Assembly (NCBI GenBank): GCA_947489585.1
Contig: CANLEE010000001.1
Location: forward strand, 186,001-250,000
Direction: 5' to 3'
Length of the DNA stretch: 64,000 nt
Source: an uncultured Psychroserpens sp.
Lineage (GTDB): Bacteria; Bacteroidota; Bacteroidia; Flavobacteriales; Flavobacteriaceae
Positions 35,680 through 43,271 of this stretch are shown here, one piece after another. The translations under genes were made by a program, and so were the position numbers. Position 1 is the stretch's first letter. Every line of letters starts with the position of its first letter. Under the pieces are notes generated by a model. The model was not told the DNA's origin. It worked only from the letters and a program-made list of their open reading frames with translations, and did no database searches.

Positions 35680-36864
35680 ATGACACAACTTTCAGATAGG
35701 GTTCTCAATATGGCAACATCTGCCACATTAGCTATGGCTGCAAAAGCTAGAGAATTAAAGGCCGAAGGAAAAGATATTATTGGCTTAAGTTTAGGTGAAC
35801 CTGACTTCAATACGCCAGATTTCATAAAAGACGCAGCTATTCAAGCTATAAATGACAACTATAATTCTTATACTCCAGTTGATGGCTATGTAGAGCTAAA
35901 AGATGCTATTATCACTAAATTTAAAAGAGATAACAATCTTAGCTATAAAGCTTCTCAAATTGTTGTATCTACTGGCGCAAAACAAGCTTTAGCCAATATT
36001 GCAGCTGTACTTTTAAATTCAGGGGATGAAGTTATTTTACCATGTCCATACTGGGTGAGCTATAGTGATATTGTTAAACTTAATGAAGGCGTGCCTGTTG
36101 AAGTAAAAACGGCTATTGAAAACGACTTTAAATTAACACCTCAACAATTAGAAACTGCTATTACACCTAAGACGAAAATGATTTGGTACAGTTCTCCTTG
36201 TAACCCAAGTGGGTCTGTATATAGCAAAGAAGAGCTTAGAGCTTTAGCAGATGTACTTCAAAAATATCCTAATATTATAGTCGTTTCAGATGAAATCTAC
36301 GAACATATCAATTTTATTGGTGGTCATGCAAGTATGGCTCAATTTGATGATATGTTTGACCGAACAGTTACTGTAAATGGTGTCTCAAAGGCATTTGCAA
36401 TGACAGGTTGGAGAATTGGTTATATCGGTGCTCCCGAAAAAATTGCTAGAGCTTGTAATAAAATGCAAGGCCAAATCACAAGTGGAGCAAATTGTATAGC
36501 ACAACGTGCCGTAATTACTGCGCTTAACGCATCACCTTCACGTGTGCAATTCATGATTGATGAATTTAAAGCAAGGCGCGAATTGATTTTAGGTTTATTA
36601 AGCAATATTGAAGGATTTAAAACCAATGTTCCAGAAGGTGCCTTTTATGTATTTCCTGACGTGTCTTATTTTTTCGGAAAAACCTTAAAAGGGCAACAAA
36701 TTAAAAACGCTACCGACTTTTCTTTATTTCTTTTAGAATACGCCAATGTAGCAACAGTAACTGGTATTGCTTTTGGAAACCCTGATTGTATTAGAATTTC
36801 TTATGCAGCATCTCAGGAGCAAATTATTGAAGCAATTAAACGAATTAAGCAAGCAGTAAGCTAA
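35680..36864 (+). CDS. Class I aminotransferase, aspartate aminotransferase type
   Basis: 394 residues; PLP-dependent fold-type I aminotransferase. Motifs seen: IGLSLGEPDFNTP near the N-terminus, STGAKQALANI, SSPCNPSGSVYS, VVSDEIYEHI, the PLP lysine Lys237 in NGVSKAFAMTGWRIGY, and IRISYAAS near the end. This matches the prephenate/aspartate aminotransferase group of Bacteroidota. It transfers the amino group between aspartate (or related amino acids) and 2-oxoglutarate. The stop codon overlaps the stop of the convergent small gene (CTAA at 36861-36864). Confidence 0.93.
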   Translation: MTQLSDRVLNMATSATLAMAAKARELKAEGKDIIGLSLGEPDFNTPDFIKDAAIQAINDNYNSYTPVDGYVELKDAIITKFKRDNNLSYKASQIVVSTGAKQALANIAAVLLNSGDEVILPCPYWVSYSDIVKLNEGVPVEVKTAIENDFKLTPQQLETAITPKTKMIWYSSPCNPSGSVYSKEELRALADVLQKYPNIIVVSDEIYEHINFIGGHASMAQFDDMFDRTVTVNGVSKAFAMTGWRIGYIGAPEKIARACNKMQGQITSGANCIAQRAVITALNASPSRVQFMIDEFKARRELILGLLSNIEGFKTNVPEGAFYVFPDVSYFFGKTLKGQQIKNATDFSLFLLEYANVATVTGIAFGNPDCIRISYAASQEQIIEAIKRIKQAVS

Positions 36865-37130
36865 AGAATATTTAAGTAGTAAACTGTATAAACAGCAATT
36901 ACAAAAAGGACTATAAAAGATACGGTAAAAATAACCTGATTTCTTTTATAATCCTTTTTTGCTTTTATGCGTATTTGCTCTAATAATTCAGGACTAGCCT
37001 CTGGAAAATCAAATGTAACTTTTCTGTTTTTCCCATAACCACCAAGTGTCTTTTTAAATCTTGAAGACTTATCAAGTTTAATATTTTTATTGCTCTTTAA
37101 TGAGCTTATCATAGACTCTCCTAATGGCAT
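36861..37130 (-). CDS. Small membrane protein, tandem paralogue B
   Basis: 89 residues; a basic, soluble N-terminal half with FPEASPELLEQIRIKAKKDYKR and one C-terminal hydrophobic helix (VIFTVSFIVLFVIAVYTVYY). The upstream gene at 37134 has the same layout and a matching FPE-type block, so the two are tandem duplicates three bases apart. The positive-inside rule puts the N-terminus in the cytoplasm. I recognise no family. Confidence 0.72.
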   Translation of the reverse strand: MPLGESMISSLKSNKNIKLDKSSRFKKTLGGYGKNRKVTFDFPEASPELLEQIRIKAKKDYKRNQVIFTVSFIVLFVIAVYTVYYLNIL

Positions 37131-37133
37131 AAA

Positions 37134-37406
37134 TTATTTATTTAAATACATTATATATAAAGTCATCAAGACTAAGGTTACAAAACCTATTATACTTTTC
37201 TTGATTAATAAACGTCTATTATATCGTTTCGTTTTTATCCTGATTCGACGCAATACATGGGGTGATACTTCTGGCATAGCATACGGTTTATAACCTTGTT
37301 TTTTTCCAGAACCTCCATTCATTTTAGTAAATGGTTTACGCTTTCCGTTTTTTAATAGCTTTCTATTATTATTTATAACAGAATTCATTGTTCCCATTGT
37401 GCTCAT
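37134..37406 (-). CDS. Small membrane protein, tandem paralogue A
   Basis: 90 residues; a Lys/Arg/Asn-rich N-terminal part, then MPEVSPHVLRRIRIKTKRYN and one C-terminal helix (SIIGFVTLVLMTLYIMYLNK). It aligns with the next gene along PE.SP..L..IRIK.K and at the YLN end. It is encoded three bases upstream of that paralogue, so the two are probably co-transcribed. Unknown function; it could be a tail-anchored regulator or assembly factor. Confidence 0.72.
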   Translation of the reverse strand: MSTMGTMNSVINNNRKLLKNGKRKPFTKMNGGSGKKQGYKPYAMPEVSPHVLRRIRIKTKRYNRRLLIKKSIIGFVTLVLMTLYIMYLNK

Positions 37407-37572
37407 AATATCTTTATTATTCTGAAATAGTTTCAGAAGTCCAACCGTTAAAATTGAAGTATAGTATACGTTTAGATATCCCTGAGTATATCAAAATTGT
37501 ATAATTAATATGTAAAAGATAATATGAGTGGAAACTCGCTAGTATCAGTTAAAAAGGTCTATTTGTGGTAGC

Positions 37573-37827
37573 TTATAAAATAAAGGCTAACACTGTTATA
37601 AAAACAGACAGTTTTAAAATTGTATCGATACTTGAAGTAATTTGATAGCGTCTGCTTTTTACGCGTTGCTTAATACCAAAGATTGAAGTTGAATTTGTGT
37701 TGTTTAAATTACATCTAACAACAGACTTGTAGTTTGAATTTAATAAACCTTCTGGTCTAACAAATTCTGTTTCTAATCTACGTGTGGGCGAAGGCTCTAA
37801 TTTTTGTGATGTTAATACTAATTCCAT
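37573..37827 (-). CDS. Small protein with a C-terminal hydrophobic segment
   Basis: 84 residues, starting MELVLTSQKLEPSPTRRLE, with a basic middle (GIKQRVKSRRYQ) and a C-terminal hydrophobic stretch (TILKLSVFITVLAFIL). The layout resembles the two genes downstream (basic soluble part plus terminal helix), but no sequence alignment is convincing. It is the third small membrane gene in a row on this strand, between aspartate aminotransferase and trkH. Unknown function. Confidence 0.55.
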   Translation of the reverse strand: MELVLTSQKLEPSPTRRLETEFVRPEGLLNSNYKSVVRCNLNNTNSTSIFGIKQRVKSRRYQITSSIDTILKLSVFITVLAFIL

Positions 37828-37988
37828 GATTGGTTAATTTTATTGATTACAACTATAAGACGTACATCTGAAATAAATGTTACAATTCATTTGAGCTCTA
37901 AGCCCTTAAAAACCAATGCGAAATTCCCGAAATACCTATAAATATTAATATTTCCGAAGTAAAAATAATTGAAAAATATTTTGAAATT

Positions 37989-39482
37989 TTAACGATTTCT
38001 CCAGAAAAAAGGAGTCAACAATATCAAAACTGTAAATAGTTCTAATCGACCAATAAGCATCAAAAATGCAGACCACCATTTTCCTAAAGCGGGCAATTCA
38101 GCATAGTTATTTACAGGTCCAAAATTACCTAATGCAGGCCCAACATTACCCAAACTTGAAGCTGACAAACCAATTGCCGATTCAAAATCTATTTGAAACA
38201 TTGAAAAGACTAAGGCACCAACTATAAATGACAACATATATAATATAAAGAACCCTAGAATATTAAATACAATATCTCCAGAAACTGCCTTTTTATTATA
38301 ACGCACGGGAAGAATCGCATTTGGGTGCAATGCACGCTTAAATTCTAAGAATCCATTTTTTATCATAATCATATGCCGCACCACTTTTACACCACCAGAG
38401 GTACTGCCAGCTGAACCTCCTAAAAACATTAAACCGAAAAAGAACACGACCAAAAATGGTGTCCATAAGGTATAATCTGCAGTTACAAATCCTGTTGTGG
38501 TTACAATAGCAATCACTTGAAAAAGACCATGTCTAAAAGAGGCTTCAGCTTTACCTAAAACCATAGGATGGTCAACTGAAGATATAGAGAAATCTGCTCT
38601 AAAGTAAATAATTAGTGCAGCAATAATTGTAAACAATGCTATGAATTTGAAATACAATTTAAACTCCTCATCACGAATAGCCTTTTGTACTTTTCCTTTA
38701 AAAGCAAAGTAACTCAAGACAAAGTTTGTTCCTGCTAAAAACATAAATACTATGATAATATATTGTATTACAGGTTGACCATTCCAATAAGCTACGCTAG
38801 CATTTTTTGTAGAAAACCCTCCTGTAGACAAGGTGCATAACGAATGGTTTATAGCATCAAAAAATGTCATTCCTGCCACTTTAAGTAAAATAGTTTCTGC
38901 AGCTGTATACCCAAAGTAAATCAACCATAAACGCTTAGCAGTATCTGTAATTCTAGGATGCAATTTATCTGCATTTGGACCTGGAGCTTCAGCAGCAAAC
39001 AACTGCATTCCGCCAATTCCAAGCAAAGGTAAAATGGCTATAGCGAGTACAATAATTCCCATACCGCCTATCCAATGCGTCATACTACGCCAAAATAAAA
39101 TTCCTTTAGGTAACGACTCTATATCATTTAAAATACTAGCTCCAGTTGTGGTATAACCAGACATGGTTTCAAAAAAAGCATTTGTAAAACTAGGAATTGA
39201 TCCTGTGATGATATAAGGTAAGGTTCCTGTAAGTGCCATAACAATCCAACCAAAAGCAACTACAATATAGCCATCACGTTTATTGAGTTCCTTTTTATGG
39301 TTTTTAGTAAGCAACATTGCTATACCGCCAAGTAACAACACAATCAATCCAGCTCCCAATAACTCAACTGTAGTGCCATCTTTATAGATGAAGCTAATTA
39401 ATGTTGATAACAACATGAAACCACCATTAAAAAGACATAGTAATCCAAAGAAATAAAAAATAATTTTATAATTGAGTTTCAT
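37989..39482 (-). CDS. trkH: Trk-type K+ transporter, membrane subunit
   Basis: 497 residues, about ten membrane helices arranged as four M1-P-M2-like units. Selectivity-filter-like loops are visible: TTTGASILNDIE, CTLSTGGFSTKN, VTTTGFVTADYT and SLGNVGPALGNFGP. TrkH forms the K+ pathway in the cytoplasmic membrane and is gated by the cytoplasmic TrkA ring. It is encoded 8 bases downstream of trkA and so is co-transcribed with its partner. Length is normal. Confidence 0.95.
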   Translation of the reverse strand: MKLNYKIIFYFFGLLCLFNGGFMLLSTLISFIYKDGTTVELLGAGLIVLLLGGIAMLLTKNHKKELNKRDGYIVVAFGWIVMALTGTLPYIITGSIPSFTNAFFETMSGYTTTGASILNDIESLPKGILFWRSMTHWIGGMGIIVLAIAILPLLGIGGMQLFAAEAPGPNADKLHPRITDTAKRLWLIYFGYTAAETILLKVAGMTFFDAINHSLCTLSTGGFSTKNASVAYWNGQPVIQYIIIVFMFLAGTNFVLSYFAFKGKVQKAIRDEEFKLYFKFIALFTIIAALIIYFRADFSISSVDHPMVLGKAEASFRHGLFQVIAIVTTTGFVTADYTLWTPFLVVFFFGLMFLGGSAGSTSGGVKVVRHMIMIKNGFLEFKRALHPNAILPVRYNKKAVSGDIVFNILGFFILYMLSFIVGALVFSMFQIDFESAIGLSASSLGNVGPALGNFGPVNNYAELPALGKWWSAFLMLIGRLELFTVLILLTPFFWRNR

Positions 39483-39490
39483 AGTTGAAA

Positions 39491-40837
39491 TTAGAAAAAG
39501 AAGCGTTCAACTTGAGTGATAGATCTTGGCAAACAACATACAACCACCTTATCGCCTACTTCTATTTTAAAGTCTCCTAAAGGAATCAATCCGATATCGT
39601 TTCTTATGACACCACCAATAATTGCCGAGCGCGGAAAATCTAGCTCTTTAATCGTTTTTTTCGTTATTTTAGATTTTGACGTGACTTCAAATTCTAATAG
39701 TTCAGCATTCATATTGCTGAGTTTTGTCATCGCCAAAACTTCACCTCGTCTAATGTATCTAAAGATATTATTAGCTGCCAATAATTTTTTATTAATGAGT
39801 GTATCAATTCCAATAGACTGCGATAATTGGTAATAATCCATATTTTCAACTAAAGCAATGGTCTTCTTGACACCTTTAGATTTAGCAACTAAACAAGACA
39901 TAATATTGGTTTCAGAATTGCCAGTTACCGATATGAAAGCATCCATTTCAGAAATATTTTCTTCCTCGAGAAGTTCTACATTTCTGCCATCTCCATTAAT
40001 GACTAAGGCATTTGGTAAATCATCTGCACATTCAAAAGCAGTTTCTTTATCATTTTCAATAAGTTTCACTTTAAATTTACTCTCACAAAGATCTTTAGCC
40101 GTTTTGTATCCTATTTTGCTTCCACCAAGAATCATAATGTTTTTGAGTTCTGCTTTCACTTTTCCTGACAATTCAAACAACTCTTCATCTCCACCTTTAG
40201 AGGTCATAAAAACAACCTTATCACCTTCTTTGAATTCGGTATCTCCTCTCGGAATGATTGTGTACTGTGTTCCAAAACGTTGAATCGCAATAGGTACAAA
40301 ATGTAACTCTGGAAATACCTCAGCTGCTTGTCTAACCGTCTTTCCAACAAAACTTGCAGTTCTTGACAGACGTAAGCTTAACATTGTTAGTTTTCCTTCT
40401 TCAAACTCATAAGTATCATTAAAACCGTACTGATTTAAAAGTAGTTCTATTTCTGCAGCCGCTAAAGTTTCTGGTGAAATCAATTCGTCAATACCAAATT
40501 TGGTAAACCCAACCTCAGTTTGATCTAAAAATTCAGAATTTGATATTCTAGCAATCGTTTGTTTAGCTCCTAACTCTTTAGCTAGAACACATGCAGTAAT
40601 GTTTGTAGTTTCTGAAGATGTTACTGCTATAAATAATCCAGCCTTATTAATTCTCGCATCATTTAATATAGAAATAGACGTAACATCGCCTTTTATAACT
40701 CTAATATCTAAATGATCGTTTGCGTAAGCTAAACTGTTTTTATCTGTATCGATTAAGGTAATCTCCTGAGATTCATAAGACAGTAATTTCGCCAAATGAA
40801 ATCCCACTTCTCCTGCACCTGCAATAATTATTTTCAT
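39491..40837 (-). CDS. trkA: Trk K+ uptake system, NAD-binding subunit
   Basis: 448 residues with two RCK units, each a Rossmann domain (KIIIAGAGEVGFHLAKLL at the N-terminus; IMILGGSKIGYKTAKDL at about 233) plus an RCK_C domain (LRLSRTASFVGKTVRQA; FEVTSKSKITKKTIKEL). This is the standard full-length TrkA that binds NAD(H) or nucleotides and gates TrkH. It is first in the trkA-trkH pair. TATATTTG at 40864-40871 on the minus strand, 26 bases upstream, is a candidate -7 element. Confidence 0.95.
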   Translation of the reverse strand: MKIIIAGAGEVGFHLAKLLSYESQEITLIDTDKNSLAYANDHLDIRVIKGDVTSISILNDARINKAGLFIAVTSSETTNITACVLAKELGAKQTIARISNSEFLDQTEVGFTKFGIDELISPETLAAAEIELLLNQYGFNDTYEFEEGKLTMLSLRLSRTASFVGKTVRQAAEVFPELHFVPIAIQRFGTQYTIIPRGDTEFKEGDKVVFMTSKGGDEELFELSGKVKAELKNIMILGGSKIGYKTAKDLCESKFKVKLIENDKETAFECADDLPNALVINGDGRNVELLEEENISEMDAFISVTGNSETNIMSCLVAKSKGVKKTIALVENMDYYQLSQSIGIDTLINKKLLAANNIFRYIRRGEVLAMTKLSNMNAELLEFEVTSKSKITKKTIKELDFPRSAIIGGVIRNDIGLIPLGDFKIEVGDKVVVCCLPRSITQVERFFF

Positions 40838-40863
40838 TGATTATGTGTATTCAAAAAAACATA

Positions 40864-40871
40864 CAAATATA
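40864..40871 (-). promoter_or_regulatory. Candidate -7 element of trkAH
   Basis: TATATTTG on the minus strand, 26 bases before the trkA ATG; no clear -33 TTG. Confidence 0.4.
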
Positions 40872-40940
40872 CTACATTATTATGTGATTGACAGTGTTCT
40901 AAAAGTAAGCTGCAAATTATTTAAAGCTATTAGTTTTAAG

Positions 40941-40948
40941 TATATTTG
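40941..40948 (+). promoter_or_regulatory. Candidate -7 element of ubiE/menG
   Basis: TATATTTG, 14 bases upstream of the start codon at 40963, followed by an A-rich leader. No clear -33 TTG. Confidence 0.45.
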
Positions 40949-40962
40949 CCAAAAAAAAAGGA

Positions 40963-41694
40963 ATGTCTTCAAAAGTTACGCCATATAAGGATAGTGATTT
41001 GAATAAAAAACAGCAAGTCACTCAAATGTTTGATAATATTTCAAAAGAGTACGATGGCTTAAATCGTGTCATTTCTTTTGGGATTGATATAAAATGGCGA
41101 AATAAAGTGGTTGATATTGTGTCTAAAACAAAGCCAGAACGCATTTTAGACATTGCAACAGGCACTGGAGATTTAGCCATAAGCCTTGCCAAAAGCAATG
41201 CTAAAGAAATTATTGGTTTAGATATAAGTGATGGTATGCTGGAAGTTGGTCGGAAAAAAATAAAACAAAAAGCACTCGATAACCTTATTAGCATGGTTAT
41301 TGGTGATTCTGAAAATTTACCATTTGAAGACAATAGTTTTGATGCGATTACTGTAGCCTTTGGTGTTCGTAATTTTGAAACTTTAGAAAAAGGACTTAAA
41401 GAAATTTTTAGAGTATTAAAACCAAATGGGGTTTTCGTTATTCTAGAAACCTCTGTACCTACCAAAACACCTTTTAAACAAGGTTATAAAGTCTACACAA
41501 AATACATTTTACCAACCATCGGAAAACTCTTTTCTAAAGACCAATCGGCATACTCTTATTTATGCGAATCTGCATCTGTTTTTCCATATGGTGAGGTTTT
41601 AAACAATATTTTACGTAAAATTGGGTTTATTAACGTGCAAGACAAGCCTCAAACTTTTGGTGTTGCAACTATTTATACGGCATCCAAAATCTAA
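40963..41694 (+). CDS. ubiE: Demethylmenaquinone / 2-polyprenyl-benzoquinol C-methyltransferase
   Basis: 243 residues. SAM-dependent methyltransferase with motif [17 protein letters not shown], the UbiE/MenG signature [25 protein letters not shown] and a Y-[SDN]-x-M-like N-terminal [20 protein letters not shown]. In Bacteroidota, which use menaquinone, it makes the last step from demethylmenaquinone to menaquinone, the quinone acceptor used by Na+-NQR. It is followed 30 bases later by porT. Confidence 0.95.
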   Translation: MSSKVTPYKDSDLNKKQQVTQMFDNISKEYDGLNRVISFGIDIKWRNKVVDIVSKTKPERILDIATGTGDLAISLAKSNAKEIIGLDISDGMLEVGRKKIKQKALDNLISMVIGDSENLPFEDNSFDAITVAFGVRNFETLEKGLKEIFRVLKPNGVFVILETSVPTKTPFKQGYKVYTKYILPTIGKLFSKDQSAYSYLCESASVFPYGEVLNNILRKIGFINVQDKPQTFGVATIYTASKI

Positions 41695-41724
41695 GAGCGT
41701 TTACACGTCATTATCGTGATATTT

Positions 41725-42438
41725 ATGAGAAACATACTTTTAGTTTTAACCTTTTTAATTGCGTCGCAGAGTGTTACTGCGCAGTTATTTAGTAGAGAAA
41801 AAATAAAGAACATAGAAAACTTTGATAAAAAAACCTTGTCTTGGGGATTTTATCTTGGTCTCAATAGTTACGATTATCAATTTAACTACGAAGAAGATTT
41901 AAAAGATATTTTAGTTGAAACAAGCTTAGGTTTTAGTGTTGGATTAGTATCAAATCTTAGAATAAATGATCATTTAGATTTAAGATTCGAGCCAGGATTA
42001 TTTATTACGACTAGAAACATACAATACGATCCTAGTTATTTCACTGGAATAGAATTCACTGATTCAGATTTAATGCGAGAAGTGAAATCGACCTATGTAC
42101 ATTTTCCATTACTATTGAAGGTGTCAACCAAACGTTTAAATAACTTTAAGCCATTTATTATAGGTGGTTTATCTATGGCCTTAAACTTATCCAGTAATGA
42201 AGAAAACCCAGATGATAATATGGCTGGTCAATTTAGAACCAAGAAAAATGTCTTGTTTTACGAATTAGGTATTGGTGTTGATTTTTATAATCAATGGTTT
42301 AAGTTTACGCCATCTATTAGAGGTGTATTCGCTCTTAATGACGAATTAGTTAGAGATGAAGATCCTGATAGTCCTTGGACGAGTAATATAACTACAATGA
42401 AAACTCGTGGTATCTTCTTGAATTTTACGTTTCAGTAG
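41725..42438 (+). CDS. porT: Type IX secretion / gliding protein PorT (SprT)
   Basis: 237 residues from the ATG at 41725; a GTG at 41716 is in frame but would only add three residues before the signal peptide. The signal peptide ends near SVTAQ-LFSR. The rest is a PorT-type outer membrane barrel (SWGFYLGLNSYDYQFNYEEDL, LRINDHLDLRFEPGL, VKSTYVHFPLLLKVSTKR, FKPFIIGGLSMALNL, FKFTPSIRGVFALNDEL) that closely follows the family pattern I recall. PorT is needed for type IX secretion in Porphyromonas and Flavobacterium. Its 3' end overlaps the convergent methyltransferase gene by 14 bases. Confidence 0.9.
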   Translation: MRNILLVLTFLIASQSVTAQLFSREKIKNIENFDKKTLSWGFYLGLNSYDYQFNYEEDLKDILVETSLGFSVGLVSNLRINDHLDLRFEPGLFITTRNIQYDPSYFTGIEFTDSDLMREVKSTYVHFPLLLKVSTKRLNNFKPFIIGGLSMALNLSSNEENPDDNMAGQFRTKKNVLFYELGIGVDFYNQWFKFTPSIRGVFALNDELVRDEDPDSPWTSNITTMKTRGIFLNFTFQ

Positions 42439-43150
42439 AATGTCGTTTAAACTCACTTAATACGATAGCAGTTGCTGTTGCTACATTTAAACTTTCGGTT
42501 GCTTGAAGCGTTCCAAATCGTGGGATACTTAGCTTTTTAGTCACTAAATTTTCAATAGCTGTAGAAATCCCATTAGCTTCATTACCCATAAGAATGACAC
42601 CTTCACTTGGCAATGCTTCAGAATAAATTGCATTGCCTTTCATAAACGTTCCGAAGATATCATATTGATACCCTTTAAGATAGTTTTCTAAGTCGACATA
42701 TTGAATTGCAACGCGCGTTAACGATCCCATCGTCGCTTGTACGACTTTAGAATTATAACAATCTACAGTGGCTTTACTACACACCAAATTTCTAATACCA
42801 AACCAATCGCATAATCTTATAATGGTACCTAAATTCCCAGGATCTCGAACATCGTCCAAGGCTAAAACCAATCCACTATGTTCACTATTGGTTTCCTGAG
42901 GCATTTTAAAAATAGCGAGCGCTGTATTAGGTGTTTTTAAACGACTTATCTTTTGAAGTTCTTGATCTGAAACTTGCACCATTTCAGCATCAAAAAGGAG
43001 TTCTGTTGAAAACAATTGGTATAACTCAAAACTAGAATTTAAAAACTCTTGAATACCTTTTATACCTTCAACCACAAATAACTGATGTTGAACTCTAAAC
43101 TTTTTTTGGCTCAGACTCGTAATTAATTTAATATGGCTTTTTGTTAGCAT
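42425..43150 (-). CDS. TrmH/SpoU-family RNA 2'-O-methyltransferase
   Basis: 241 residues. N-terminal substrate-binding region (KKFRVQHQLFVVEGIKGIQEF) and a C-terminal SPOUT knot domain with motif 1 LDDVRDPGNLGTIIRLCDWFG, motif 2 VILMGNEANGIS and motif 3 IPRFGTLQATESLNVATATAI. It methylates a ribose in tRNA or rRNA; the exact target is not readable. The gene is convergent with porT (14-base overlap) and divergent from tamL. Confidence 0.92.
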   Translation of the reverse strand: MLTKSHIKLITSLSQKKFRVQHQLFVVEGIKGIQEFLNSSFELYQLFSTELLFDAEMVQVSDQELQKISRLKTPNTALAIFKMPQETNSEHSGLVLALDDVRDPGNLGTIIRLCDWFGIRNLVCSKATVDCYNSKVVQATMGSLTRVAIQYVDLENYLKGYQYDIFGTFMKGNAIYSEALPSEGVILMGNEANGISTAIENLVTKKLSIPRFGTLQATESLNVATATAIVLSEFKRHSTET

Positions 43151-43251
43151 AAAGAACTATTTACTTTTGTGATGTGTTAACTAAAATACAAAGTAATACT
43201 TTTTTGGTCTATTATTTGTTATGATAAGAGGATAACAAAATAATAAAACTG

Positions 43252-43259
43252 TAAATTTG
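43252..43259 (+). promoter_or_regulatory. Candidate -7 element of tamL
   Basis: TAAATTTG, 12 bases upstream of the tamL ATG, matches TAnnTTTG; the nearest TTG is too far upstream for the usual spacer. Confidence 0.4.
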
Positions 43260-43271
43260 AATCTAATTTAA

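Noticed and set aside
41022..41465. 147-codon minus-strand frame
   Set aside because: Antisense shadow of ubiE/menG, whose methyltransferase motifs are unmistakable.
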